The translations under genes and the position numbers were made by a program. Under the pieces are notes generated by a model that was not told the DNA's origin, did no database searches, and saw nothing but the letters and a program-made list of their open reading frames with translations. Source: Oscillibacter sp. UBA6647 (GTDB taxonomy: Bacteria; Bacillota; Clostridia; Oscillospirales; Oscillospiraceae). Taken from it: a DNA stretch of 9,834 bases. The stretch spans positions 1 through 9,834 of the forward strand of contig DKLF01000133.1 in NCBI GenBank assembly GCA_002455655.1. The letters are read 5' to 3'. Below are positions 1-6,400 of the stretch, piece by piece; position 1 is the stretch's first letter; the number at the start of each line of letters is the position of its first letter.

Positions 1-1
1 C

Positions 2-1870
2 ACCGTGGGGCAGGCTGTTACCATTCTAATGCGGCTGCTGGGCTATACCGACGCCGACATGGGGGGCATCTGGCCGGACGGCTACATGGCTGCAGCGTCC
101 ACTGTGGGGCTTACCGACGGGGTGAGTACCGCCGCTTCTGTGCCCCTTACCCGTGCGACGGCGGCACGGCTCTTTGTGAATCTTCTGCGCAGTGACGCGA
201 AGGGCGGCGGGTCCTACGGGATTTCCATCGCCGCAAGTTCCGTGGAGGGAATGCTGACCACCTCCAGCGCCACCGCGCCCGACGGCAGCGACACTGCCAT
301 GCGGCTGGGCAACTCAACCTCCTATTCCATCGCGGGGGGCAAGGTTTCCACCGGTGCGATGAACGGCATGAAGGGAATCCTTCTTCTGAACAAAGCGGGG
401 AAGGTCATGACCTTTGTCCCGGAGATTGCCGGTTCCAGTCGCACCGTGGTGTTTGCCTCCGGCACCGCTGTGAAGCTCACCACCGCCTCCGGCGAGAGCT
501 TTACAATCAAGGGCGATACGGCTATGGTAGTGAACGGAGAGCAGAAGACATGGGAAACCGGCTACACAATGCTGCACTCCGGCACGTCTGTGACGCTGTA
601 TATTGGCGGCAGCGGCGGTGTGGAGTATATCTTCGTGGGCGTCAGCGCCACGTCCTCCGCCGCAGTGGTGGTCTATGAGAAGGGGTCCTCGGCGGGCTTC
701 AGCGGTCTTGCCAATGGCAGCACACGCTATTCCATTTACAAAAACGGATCCTCCGCCACGGCCAGCGATATGCGTCCCTACGACGTGGCGGTTTACAACC
801 CTGCGGAGAACTCTATCCGGGTGTGCGATACCCGCATTACGGGTGTTTACGAAAACGCATCTCCCAATCTCAGCAACCCCAGTAAGATTACGTTGATGGG
901 GACGGAGTTCTCCGTTCTGCCCACCGCAGCGGACACCATGTCCAAGCTGAAGCTGGGTCAGGCCATTACGCTGCTGCTCACCGAGGATAATCAGGTGGCG
1001 GGCGCGGTGGAGGCCGGTACCTCGGGGGCCATGGGCAACGCGGTGGGTATTGTGAAGGAGGTCAGCAGCACCTCGGCCACCATCAATCTCCTCTGTGGAT
1101 TGACGATCACCGGAAAAGTGTCCTTGAGCGATACTGAGGTCAGCCGCCTGAAGGGGCAACTTGCTGCGGTGGCTTCCAGCCAGAAGGGCGCGATTGCCTT
1201 GTCCCGCCTGACGGGCGGCGCACAGGGTGATTTGGATGTGACAACGCAAAAGATGGGAAGCAAGTTGTTGGCGGAGAATGTGAAGATTTATCAAACTACC
1301 TCCGACGGCGCTAAGGCCATCAGCCTGAGCCAGATTCCCAGCGCCAGTATTCCGTCCTCCAGTGTGGCGTACGCCAGAACAAACTGGGCGGGAAGGGTAG
1401 ACTTAATCGTTTTGTCCAATCTCACTGGCAGCGAATATCATTTTGGACGTTTTAGCTATACCTACGAATATAAAGAGGAGCAGGCCGATGGTAGCATAAA
1501 AACTCACCCGGCAACCATCAGTGTTATCGCAGGTACTACGGTTTTGGGCCCGTTCTCTACAATTTTTACCGTGGAAGATGATCGGGATGTCCACGATGGA
1601 GATTACGTCGGGGTAATTTTAAATCGACAGGAGACTGCAATCGACAGTATTTTGGTCTTGACCAAGTTTGAAAACATCTCCAACAGCGCGTGGAGCAGTC
1701 TCACCTCCGTCAATCTGGGCGGACGGAGCTATACCGTTCCCTCCAGCGCACTGTACTACAACAGGGCCACCAGACAGTGGATTACACAGGAGACGGCCCG
1801 TGCCTTTGCGAACTCATCCACGGTCTATACAGACAATTCCGGCTATGTCCGGGTGGTGGAGGTCCAATAA
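2..1870 (+). CDS. SLH-domain surface protein, 5'-truncated by the window edge
   Basis: The reading frame is open from the first bases, so the true start lies upstream; the GTG at 5 is simply an internal Val codon. About 622 residues are visible. The first ~65 carry the end of one S-layer homology repeat (AVTILMRLLGY) and a following repeat (WPDGYMAAASTVGLTDG ... LTRATAARLFVNLL), the type of domain that binds pyruvylated secondary wall polymer and holds proteins on the Gram-positive surface. The remaining ~555 residues are rich in Ser, Thr, Gly and Val, alternate like beta strands, and match no family I recognise. They end at YVRVVEVQ with no membrane anchor or LPXTG motif, so the SLH repeats appear to be N-terminal. 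The stop is followed within 20 nt by a strong terminator. Codons 463-559 are much more AT-rich than the rest. The SLH call is secure; the role of the large C-terminal part is unknown (structural S-layer or adhesin-like are possibilities). Confidence 0.85.
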   Translation, partial: TVGQAVTILMRLLGYTDADMGGIWPDGYMAAASTVGLTDGVSTAASVPLTRATAARLFVNLLRSDAKGGGSYGISIAASSVEGMLTTSSATAPDGSDTAMRLGNSTSYSIAGGKVSTGAMNGMKGILLLNKAGKVMTFVPEIAGSSRTVVFASGTAVKLTTASGESFTIKGDTAMVVNGEQKTWETGYTMLHSGTSVTLYIGGSGGVEYIFVGVSATSSAAVVVYEKGSSAGFSGLANGSTRYSIYKNGSSATASDMRPYDVAVYNPAENSIRVCDTRITGVYENASPNLSNPSKITLMGTEFSVLPTAADTMSKLKLGQAITLLLTEDNQVAGAVEAGTSGAMGNAVGIVKEVSSTSATINLLCGLTITGKVSLSDTEVSRLKGQLAAVASSQKGAIALSRLTGGAQGDLDVTTQKMGSKLLAENVKIYQTTSDGAKAISLSQIPSASIPSSSVAYARTNWAGRVDLIVLSNLTGSEYHFGRFSYTYEYKEEQADGSIKTHPATISVIAGTTVLGPFSTIFTVEDDRDVHDGDYVGVILNRQETAIDSILVLTKFENISNSAWSSLTSVNLGGRSYTVPSSALYYNRATRQWITQETARAFANSSTVYTDNSGYVRVVEVQ

Positions 1871-1886
1871 CCGACCCAAAAGCCTG

Positions 1887-1920
1887 AAAGAGGGGTCCGC
1901 CCGAGGGCGGACCCCTCTTT
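1887..1920 (+). terminator. Intrinsic terminator after the SLH gene
   Basis: A perfect inverted repeat, AAAGAGGGGTCCGCC / GGCGGACCCCTCTTT, closes on a CGAG tetraloop and begins 16 nt after the TAA stop. The trailing T-run is short (TTTCGTT), but the 15-bp GC-rich stem is very stable. It separates the first SLH gene from the next promoter. Confidence 0.9.
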
Positions 1921-1961
1921 CGTTGCATTGTCAACCCCTAAACGAAGGGCGACATAACTGG

Positions 1962-2014
1962 AAAAGTTTACATAAAATTTTAGATTGACCAAAGCGAACA
2001 GTCTTTGTTATAAT
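1962..2014 (+). promoter_or_regulatory. Sigma-A promoter for the SLH-GH25 gene, with UP-like tract
   Basis: TTGACC at 1985-1990 and a perfect TATAAT at 2009-2014 are separated by 18 nt. The stretch upstream of the -35 (about 1962-1984) is nearly all A and T in an otherwise GC-rich region and resembles an UP element. Transcription would start near 2021, giving a 5' leader of about 208 nt before the ATG at 2229. Confidence 0.85.
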
Positions 2015-2020
2015 AGCCGG

Positions 2021-2184
2021 GGGACAGGCAATATCTGGATGTCCCATGGGAATGCGGCTTTGCTCAGTTTGCCTCAATTTGGGCGGAAAGAGCGGGTTTT
2101 ACCGTTTGCACCGTGCCCGCTTTCCATCATATAAAAGCAAAGACGGCTTTGAGCCGGTACGCACCGGTCCGAAGCTTATTTTTT
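2021..2184 (+). promoter_or_regulatory. Structured 5' leader, candidate attenuator or riboswitch of unknown class
   Basis: From the predicted transcription start, three hairpins can be drawn. The first is GGGACA / TGTCCC near 2020-2045. The second spans 2085-2125, with GGAAAG pairing CTTTCC and CGGG pairing CCCG after a two-base AG bulge. The third is a terminator hairpin at 2146-2175 followed by a T-run. A small hairpin, CAAAG-ACGG-CTTTG at 2138-2151, uses bases needed by the terminator stem, so the two are mutually exclusive, as in attenuation switches. I compared it by eye with remembered consensus sequences for c-di-GMP, c-di-AMP, T-box, glycine, lysine, SAM and cobalamin elements and found no convincing match. 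The ligand or signal is unknown. The layout is seen directly; the switching is inference. Confidence 0.5.
2146..2184 (+). terminator. Terminator inside the leader of the SLH-GH25 gene
   Basis: The stem is GCTTTG / CGAAGC outside (one T-G wobble), one A-C mismatch, and GCCGGT / ACCGGT inside, with loop ACGC at 2159-2162. It is followed at once by TTATTTTTT (2176-2184). It lies downstream of the promoter and 44 nt before the start codon of the gene it precedes, so it would terminate the gene's own transcript unless relieved. Confidence 0.65.
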
Positions 2185-2228
2185 AAAATTTGATTCGACA
2201 GATTTCGACGAGTGTGAAGGGAGAGTCT

Positions 2229-3887
2229 ATGGCAAAATTTCGTGTTTACCGCGCCGCCGCCGCGCTGGCGCTATCTGCCGCCCTGCTGACGCAGCCCATG
2301 GCCGCCGCCGGGTTTCCGGATGCAGCCGGACACTGGGCGCAGAGCGCCATTGAAAAGTGGAGCGAACGATACGGCGTGCTTAACGGCTATGAGGACGGCT
2401 CGTTTCACCCAAACGACCCCATTACCCGGGGCGCGTTTGCAGGGATATTAAACCGCTTTTTACAGTATCAGAAGTGTTCTTCTGCCGATGTTTTCAAAGA
2501 TACCGCCGGGGCCTATTGGGAGGATGCCATTTTGCGGCTCCATGCGGCGGGGGTGTATTTGGGGACTGACGGCGCGGCGCGGATCACCGCTAATATTACC
2601 CGCCAGCAGGCGATTACCATGGTGGGGCGGGCTTTTCAGTTGACCGAGTCCCAAACGGCGCTGACTTATGCGGACGCGGGAGACATTGAAATCTACGCCA
2701 CGGGCTATCTCAGCGCCATGGCGGAGCGGGGTTACATTACCGACGTGAGGACGGACAACCGCTTTCGCCCCACGGAGCCGATTACCCGGGCGGAGCTGGT
2801 GAATCTGCTGAACAATATGATTGACACCCTCGTTCAGAAAAGCGGAGACTACTCCGCCGACTCTGCGGGGACCCTGATGGTGAACGCCGCCGATGGCGCC
2901 ACGCTGCAAAACATGAGCATCAAAGGTGACCTCATTATCGCCCCCGGCGTGACCGGCGGTGTGGTGCTTCAGGATGTGACATTGAGCGGGACCGTCCGCA
3001 ATCTGGGCGGCGCAACCGTGGACCAGTATGCCACCACGCCTGTGGAGGTCCCTGATACCACTACGCCTGTGGAGGGGCCCAAGACTACCACGCCGGAGGA
3101 GAATGTCCCGGCTTTGAACTGGAACTATATCACGGACCGAAATGGCAAGAAAATCCCTAATTTTTCCGGTGTGCCGGTGAGCCCCTTTGGGCAGGGAAGC
3201 TTTTATTGGAACAGTGCAGGGCGGCTGGCTTATAGCGGGACAGACTTCACCACCCGTTTTGGAATCGACGTTTCCGCCTATCAAAACCGTGCGATTTCCG
3301 GCAACAACATCGACTGGAACGCCGCAAGAAACGACGGTGTGGATTTCGCCTTCGTTCGGATTGGCTTCCGGGGTACCGGCTCCGGCACGCTGAACAAGGA
3401 CGCGTTTTACGAGCGGAACATCGACGGGGCCATGGCCGCAGGCATTGATACCGGCGTTTACTTCTTCTCTCAGGCCATCACGGTGGCGGAGGCAGTGGAG
3501 GAGGCCAACTACATTATCAGTCTTCTGGGCGGGCGGAGCCTTACCGCCCCGGTGGCCTACGACTGGGAGATGCACGACAGCACCTACCGGGTTTACGGAA
3601 CCAGCGCGGCGATGGCCACCGCCTGTGCCAAGGCATTCTGCCAGACGATTGAAACGGCGGGCTATCGGGCCATGGTGTACACCAGCAGCTATGTGGCCTA
3701 CAACAAATTCGATCTATCTGTGCTGTCCGGCTATCCCGTCTGGTATCCGGAGTATAAATCCAATGAATCCACGGCGCTGTATCCCCAACTCTATTATCGG
3801 CCCGACTACTGGCAGTTTACCAGCAAGGGCTGTGTTGCGGGTCTTGCGGGCAACGTGGACTGCAATTTGCAGTTTATTTCCAATTGA
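2229..3887 (+). CDS. Secreted SLH-anchored GH25 lysozyme (peptidoglycan muramidase)
   Basis: A 552-residue exported wall protein. The start is ATG 2229, preceded by GAAGGGAG with 5-nt spacing; an in-frame TTG at 2190 has no such site and would add residues before a good signal peptide (residues 1-27, hydrophobic core AAAALALSAALL, cleavage likely after PMAAA). Three SLH repeats follow at about 29-72, 89-130 and 146-192, with ITRG, ITRQ and canonical ITRAE motifs. Residues 214-262 form a short beta-rich repeat segment. Residues 269-294 are a Thr/Pro linker of 9-residue repeats. Residues 343-552 are a GH25 domain: GIDVSAYQ (Asp347), VRIGF, GVYFFSQA, the DxE catalytic pair Asp445/Glu447 in AYDWE, WQFTSKG and NVDCN (Asp544). 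GH25 enzymes cleave the MurNAc-GlcNAc bond, so this is probably a wall-remodelling or surface autolysin. The typical LWIA-Y motif reads VWYPEY. It is flanked by terminators and appears monocistronic. Confidence 0.92.
   Translation: MAKFRVYRAAAALALSAALLTQPMAAAGFPDAAGHWAQSAIEKWSERYGVLNGYEDGSFHPNDPITRGAFAGILNRFLQYQKCSSADVFKDTAGAYWEDAILRLHAAGVYLGTDGAARITANITRQQAITMVGRAFQLTESQTALTYADAGDIEIYATGYLSAMAERGYITDVRTDNRFRPTEPITRAELVNLLNNMIDTLVQKSGDYSADSAGTLMVNAADGATLQNMSIKGDLIIAPGVTGGVVLQDVTLSGTVRNLGGATVDQYATTPVEVPDTTTPVEGPKTTTPEENVPALNWNYITDRNGKKIPNFSGVPVSPFGQGSFYWNSAGRLAYSGTDFTTRFGIDVSAYQNRAISGNNIDWNAARNDGVDFAFVRIGFRGTGSGTLNKDAFYERNIDGAMAAGIDTGVYFFSQAITVAEAVEEANYIISLLGGRSLTAPVAYDWEMHDSTYRVYGTSAAMATACAKAFCQTIETAGYRAMVYTSSYVAYNKFDLSVLSGYPVWYPEYKSNESTALYPQLYYRPDYWQFTSKGCVAGLAGNVDCNLQFISN
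3033..3113 (+). repeat. Three in-frame 27-nt (9-residue) linker repeats
   Basis: The unit TTPVEVPDT / TTPVEGPKT / TTPEENVPA repeats at residues 269-295 of the SLH-GH25 protein. At the DNA level ACGCCTGTGGAGG recurs exactly at 3036 and 3063 and as ACGCCGGAGG at 3090, a strict 27-nt period. It links the wall-binding half to the enzyme half, and copy number could vary between strains by slippage. Confidence 0.8.
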
Positions 3888-3906
3888 TTTGCGTGAAGTT
3901 GAAATG

Positions 3907-3950
3907 AAAAGCGCAGGAGCGGCGGAAGGCTGCTCCTGCGCTTTTTCTTT
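3907..3950 (+). terminator. Intrinsic terminator of the SLH-GH25 gene
   Basis: A perfect 14-bp inverted repeat, AAAAGCGCAGGAGC / GCTCCTGCGCTTTT, is followed by TTTTTCTTT. It starts 20 nt after the TGA stop. Confidence 0.93.
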
Positions 3951-3966
3951 ATGTAGAAAAAACGCC

Positions 3967-3997
3967 AAAACCGAAGTGCTTGCCCAGTCGGTTTTTT
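3967..3997 (+). terminator. Second, weaker terminator downstream of the SLH-GH25 gene
   Basis: AAAACCGA / TCGGTTTT form an 8-bp stem with a 13-nt loop, running into a T6 tract at 3992-3997; outer GCC/GGC bases could extend it. It probably backs up the terminator at 3907. A-runs on its left side mean it could also work on the minus strand. Confidence 0.6.
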
Positions 3998-4083
3998 CAG
4001 GCTTTTTTGCGGAGAAGAAAGCAGATTCCGCAGTCCATGCCCTGCCGCCCAAGGGGCAGGTCCGGCGCTGCTTGGCGCAGGAC

Positions 4084-4110
4084 TTGAATTTTTTCTCTAT
4101 CTGTGATAGC
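4084..4110 (+). promoter_or_regulatory. Weak candidate promoter for mrnC-rqcH, with a small palindrome
   Basis: TTGAAT at 4084-4089 is followed 15 nt later by GATAGC, a poor -10. The -10 region lies in a short inverted repeat, CTATC-TGT-GATAG (4097-4109), which could bind a regulator. No better promoter is visible between the upstream terminators and mrnC, so the real one may be non-consensus or lie within 3998-4080. Confidence 0.25.
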
Positions 4111-4131
4111 ATCATTCAGAAAACAGATGAG

Positions 4132-4157
4132 GATTTGCACAATTGCAAATCTTTTTT
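4132..4157 (+). terminator. Terminator-like hairpin just before the mrnC ribosome binding site
   Basis: GATTTGCA-CAAT-TGCAAATC is a perfect 8-bp stem with a 4-nt loop, followed directly by TTTTTT at 4152-4157. The mrnC Shine-Dalgarno (AAGGAG, 4163-4168) begins 5 nt later. It is either an attenuator in the mrnC leader or the end of a short upstream transcript. Confidence 0.6.
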
Positions 4158-4173
4158 ACGTTAAGGAGAGCAG

Positions 4174-4581
4174 ATGGAAAATCATTTTGAAATTCGTATG
4201 ACCACAGGGCAGCTCCAGACCGTCAGCAGTATCGGCCTCGCCCATGTAGGGGACGCGGTGTTCGAGCTGCTGGTCCGCTCCTGGCTTTGCGCCGGGGGAA
4301 AGGCCACCGCCAAAGGAATGCACCGTGCCACCGTGGCCATTGTCCGGGCGGAGTCTCAGGCGGCGCGGGCGGAGAAAATCTTGCCTGTTCTGACGGAGGA
4401 GGAGGCAGGGGTGTTCCGCCGGGGACGCAATGCCAATGTTCACACCGTTCCCAGCCATGCCAGCCGCGCCCAATACGCGGAGGCCACGGCGCTGGAAGCG
4501 CTGCTGGGCTGGCTGTACCTGTCCGGGCAAAAGGACCGGGTCAGCGAGCTGTTCGGCCTGATGATGGAAGGGGAGAGCTGA
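4174..4581 (+). CDS. mrnC: Mini-ribonuclease III (Mini-III), 23S rRNA maturation
   Basis: A 135-residue protein consisting of one RNase III catalytic fold without the double-stranded RNA-binding domain, the hallmark of Mini-III. The family trims the 5' and 3' ends of 23S pre-rRNA in the cytoplasm of Bacillota and works as a dimer with Mg2+. Visible motifs are LAHVGDAVFELLVR (catalytic Asp27, Glu31), LTEEEAGVFRRGRNA (residues 73-87, the family's RRGRNA signature) and TALEALLGWLYL (Glu108, second metal-binding acid). Length is usual for the family. The start is ATG 4174 with AAGGAG 5 nt upstream. The next gene, rqcH, begins one base after the stop, so the two are almost certainly co-transcribed and translationally coupled. 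A terminator-like hairpin directly precedes the ribosome binding site. Confidence 0.95.
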   Translation: MENHFEIRMTTGQLQTVSSIGLAHVGDAVFELLVRSWLCAGGKATAKGMHRATVAIVRAESQAARAEKILPVLTEEEAGVFRRGRNANVHTVPSHASRAQYAEATALEALLGWLYLSGQKDRVSELFGLMMEGES

Positions 4582-4582
4582 T

Positions 4583-6325
4583 ATGGCGCTGGACGCGGTC
4601 TGTCTGCGGGCAGTGGCGGAGGAGCTGCGGGGGCAGCTTTTGGGCGTGCGGGTGGATAAGGTGCAGCAGCCCGCAAAGGATCAGGTGGTTTTACTTCTGC
4701 GGGGTGGCCTGCGGCTGCTGCTTACAGCCGGGAACAATTCCCGTATCCAGCTTACCGGCCGGCTTCGGGATAACCCGGCGGAACCGCCCATGTTTTGCAT
4801 GCTGCTGCGCAAGCACTTGGTAGGGGCACGGATTGCCGCCCTGACACAGCCGGGACTGGAGCGGCTGGTGGAACTGGAGATGAATGTGACCGACGATTTC
4901 GGTCAGCCGGGAAAACGGATGTTGGTTCTGGAAGCCATGGGCCGCAATTCCAACCTGATTTTGCTGGACGGGGAGCGGCGGATTGTGGAGTGCCTGCGCC
5001 GTGTGGACGCGGAGATGTCCGCCCAGCGACCCGTGCTGCCGGGACTTTTTTATCAGTATCCGCCCGCCGTGGAAAAAACCAGCCTGATGGAAGCGGAGGA
5101 GGACGACTTTTTTTCCCGTCTGGCCGCAGCCAACCCGGAGCGGCGGCTGGATGAGTTTTTGATGGACGGTTATTTTGGCGTTTCTCCGCTGCTTGCACGG
5201 GAGCTGGCTTTTCGCACAGCGAGGGAGACAGACAGCCGCCTTTTTTCTCTGAATGCCTCCGGAAAACGTCGGTTTTGGGAGGAAGTCTCCTCATTTCAAG
5301 TGAGTGTCAATGAAAACCGGTTTACACCAACTTCTGTTTGGCGGGACGGAAAACCTATGGAATTATCCTGTTTTCCCATTGAGCAATACGGTCCAATGGC
5401 GGAGAGCCGCGTCTATCCCACCTTTTCCGACCTGTTGGATGATTTTTACGAGTCACGGGAAAGGCAGGAGCGGATTCGCCAGCGGGGGGCCGATTTGGTT
5501 CGGGCCGCCACCAACGCCCGGGACAGGCTGCGCCGAAAGCTGGCCATGCAGGAAAAGGACTATGCGGCAACGCAGGATCGAGACGCGCTGCGCCTCAGCG
5601 GCGAACTGATCACCGCCAATCTCTACCGCATGGAAAAGGGACAGCGAAAGCTGACATGCGAAAACTATTACGATGAGGGCCGGGAAATCGATATTTTGCT
5701 GGACCCGTTGCTGGCGCCGCAGGAGAACGCGGCAAAGTATTTCAAGCGATATGCCAAGGCGAAAACCGCCGAAAGATACCTGAAAGAGCAAATGGAACTC
5801 GCGCGGCATGACGCGGCATATCTGGAGAGCGTTCTGGAAGAAATCGCAGAGGCGGAGACGGAACAGGATTTCAACGATATCCGCGCTGAGCTGAAGGACG
5901 CGGGCTTTCTGCGCCAGAAGGGGAAGGAAAAGCGGGGCCTTCAGCGTCCCGCAAAGCCCCGGGAATTCCGCACCACGGCGGGACTGCGGGTGCTGGTGGG
6001 CCGGAACAATCGGCAGAATGACAGACTGACCCACGACGCGGACCGGCGGGATATTTGGCTCCACACCCAAAAAATCCACGGGTCCCACGTCATTCTTCGC
6101 ACGGACGGCGGGGAGCCGGACCGGGAGAGCATCGTGGAGGCCGCAAAGCTTGCCGCATGGTACTCTCAGGCGCGGGAAAGCGGCAATGTGCCGGTGGATT
6201 TTACGCAGGTGAAAAACGTAAAAAAGCCTGCTGGGGCAAGGCCCGGCATGGTGATTTACACCACCTGCGAGACGGTGCATGTTACGCCGGAGGAAGAGAC
6301 GGTAAAGCGGCTGGGCGTGAAATAA
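4583..6325 (+). CDS. rqcH: RqcH, ribosome quality control NFACT protein (Rqc2 homologue)
   Basis: A 580-residue NFACT-family protein. RqcH binds stalled 50S subunits that still carry peptidyl-tRNA and recruits tRNA-Ala to add alanine tails that mark nascent chains for degradation; older annotations call it a fibronectin-binding protein (FbpA). NFACT-N covers about 1-280, with PPMFCMLLRKHL (69-79) and LEAMGRNSNLILLDG (116-130). Charged helical segments, probably coiled coils, occupy about 285-350 and 384-440. NFACT-R is at about 460-575, with RDIWLHTQKIHGSHVILR (489-506) and a late PGMVIYTT. At the site of the Asp-Arg pair known to matter in Bacillus RqcH, this protein reads Glu93-Arg94 (QPGLERLV). 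The start ATG lies one base after the mrnC stop, with GGAAGGGGAG inside the mrnC end as its binding site. Codons for about residues 236-270 are AT-rich. It ends at a strong terminator shared with pcrA. Confidence 0.95.
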   Translation: MALDAVCLRAVAEELRGQLLGVRVDKVQQPAKDQVVLLLRGGLRLLLTAGNNSRIQLTGRLRDNPAEPPMFCMLLRKHLVGARIAALTQPGLERLVELEMNVTDDFGQPGKRMLVLEAMGRNSNLILLDGERRIVECLRRVDAEMSAQRPVLPGLFYQYPPAVEKTSLMEAEEDDFFSRLAAANPERRLDEFLMDGYFGVSPLLARELAFRTARETDSRLFSLNASGKRRFWEEVSSFQVSVNENRFTPTSVWRDGKPMELSCFPIEQYGPMAESRVYPTFSDLLDDFYESRERQERIRQRGADLVRAATNARDRLRRKLAMQEKDYAATQDRDALRLSGELITANLYRMEKGQRKLTCENYYDEGREIDILLDPLLAPQENAAKYFKRYAKAKTAERYLKEQMELARHDAAYLESVLEEIAEAETEQDFNDIRAELKDAGFLRQKGKEKRGLQRPAKPREFRTTAGLRVLVGRNNRQNDRLTHDADRRDIWLHTQKIHGSHVILRTDGGEPDRESIVEAAKLAAWYSQARESGNVPVDFTQVKNVKKPAGARPGMVIYTTCETVHVTPEEETVKRLGVK

Positions 6326-6330
6326 AAAGG

Positions 6331-6367
6331 AAAGGGACCCTCCGCGCATCGCGCGTAGGGTCCCTTT
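6331..6367. terminator. Bidirectional terminator between convergent rqcH and pcrA
   Basis: The outer stem AAAGGGACCCT / AGGGTCCCTTT (11 bp) and inner stem CGCGC / GCGCG enclose an ATC loop, with one C-T mismatch between them. Reading plus, it ends in TTTGTT; reading minus, it ends in a T-rich run (TTTCCTTTTTATT). It sits 5 nt after the rqcH stop and 33 nt from the pcrA stop, so it can serve both. Confidence 0.9.
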
Positions 6368-6400
6368 GTTGTGCGGGAAAATTAAATCAGATTCACCGAA

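Noticed and set aside
314..1294. 326-codon open frame on the minus strand inside the first SLH gene
   Set aside because: It is a shadow of high-GC codon use: no ribosome binding site, His/Arg/Gly-rich composition without domains, and it lies opposite a well-supported gene.
2021..2184. c-di-GMP (GEMM) or T-box identity for the leader
   Set aside because: The hallmark CACAGGGCAAACC / GACGCAAAGCC and GGUGGNACCGCG strings are absent; only short look-alike fragments were found.
2190..2228. TTG 2190 as start of the SLH-GH25 protein
   Set aside because: It has no Shine-Dalgarno, lies directly after the leader terminator's T-run, and would put 13 residues before a normal signal peptide.
3033..3113. 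Short direct repeats as a CRISPR-like array
   Set aside because: The 27-nt units are in frame, have no distinct spacers and encode a Thr/Pro linker.
2460..3575. 371-codon minus-strand frame opposite the SLH-GH25 gene
   Set aside because: The plus strand has clear SLH and GH25 motifs in frame; the antisense product shows no recognisable motif or start site.
3445..4164. 239-codon plus-strand frame running from the GH25 gene into the intergenic region
   Set aside because: It is out of frame with the GH25 domain and runs through two terminators; the product is Arg/Pro-rich without motifs.
5453..6349. 298-codon minus-strand frame opposite rqcH
   Set aside because: It is antisense to conserved NFACT-R sequence and would begin inside the terminator hairpin.
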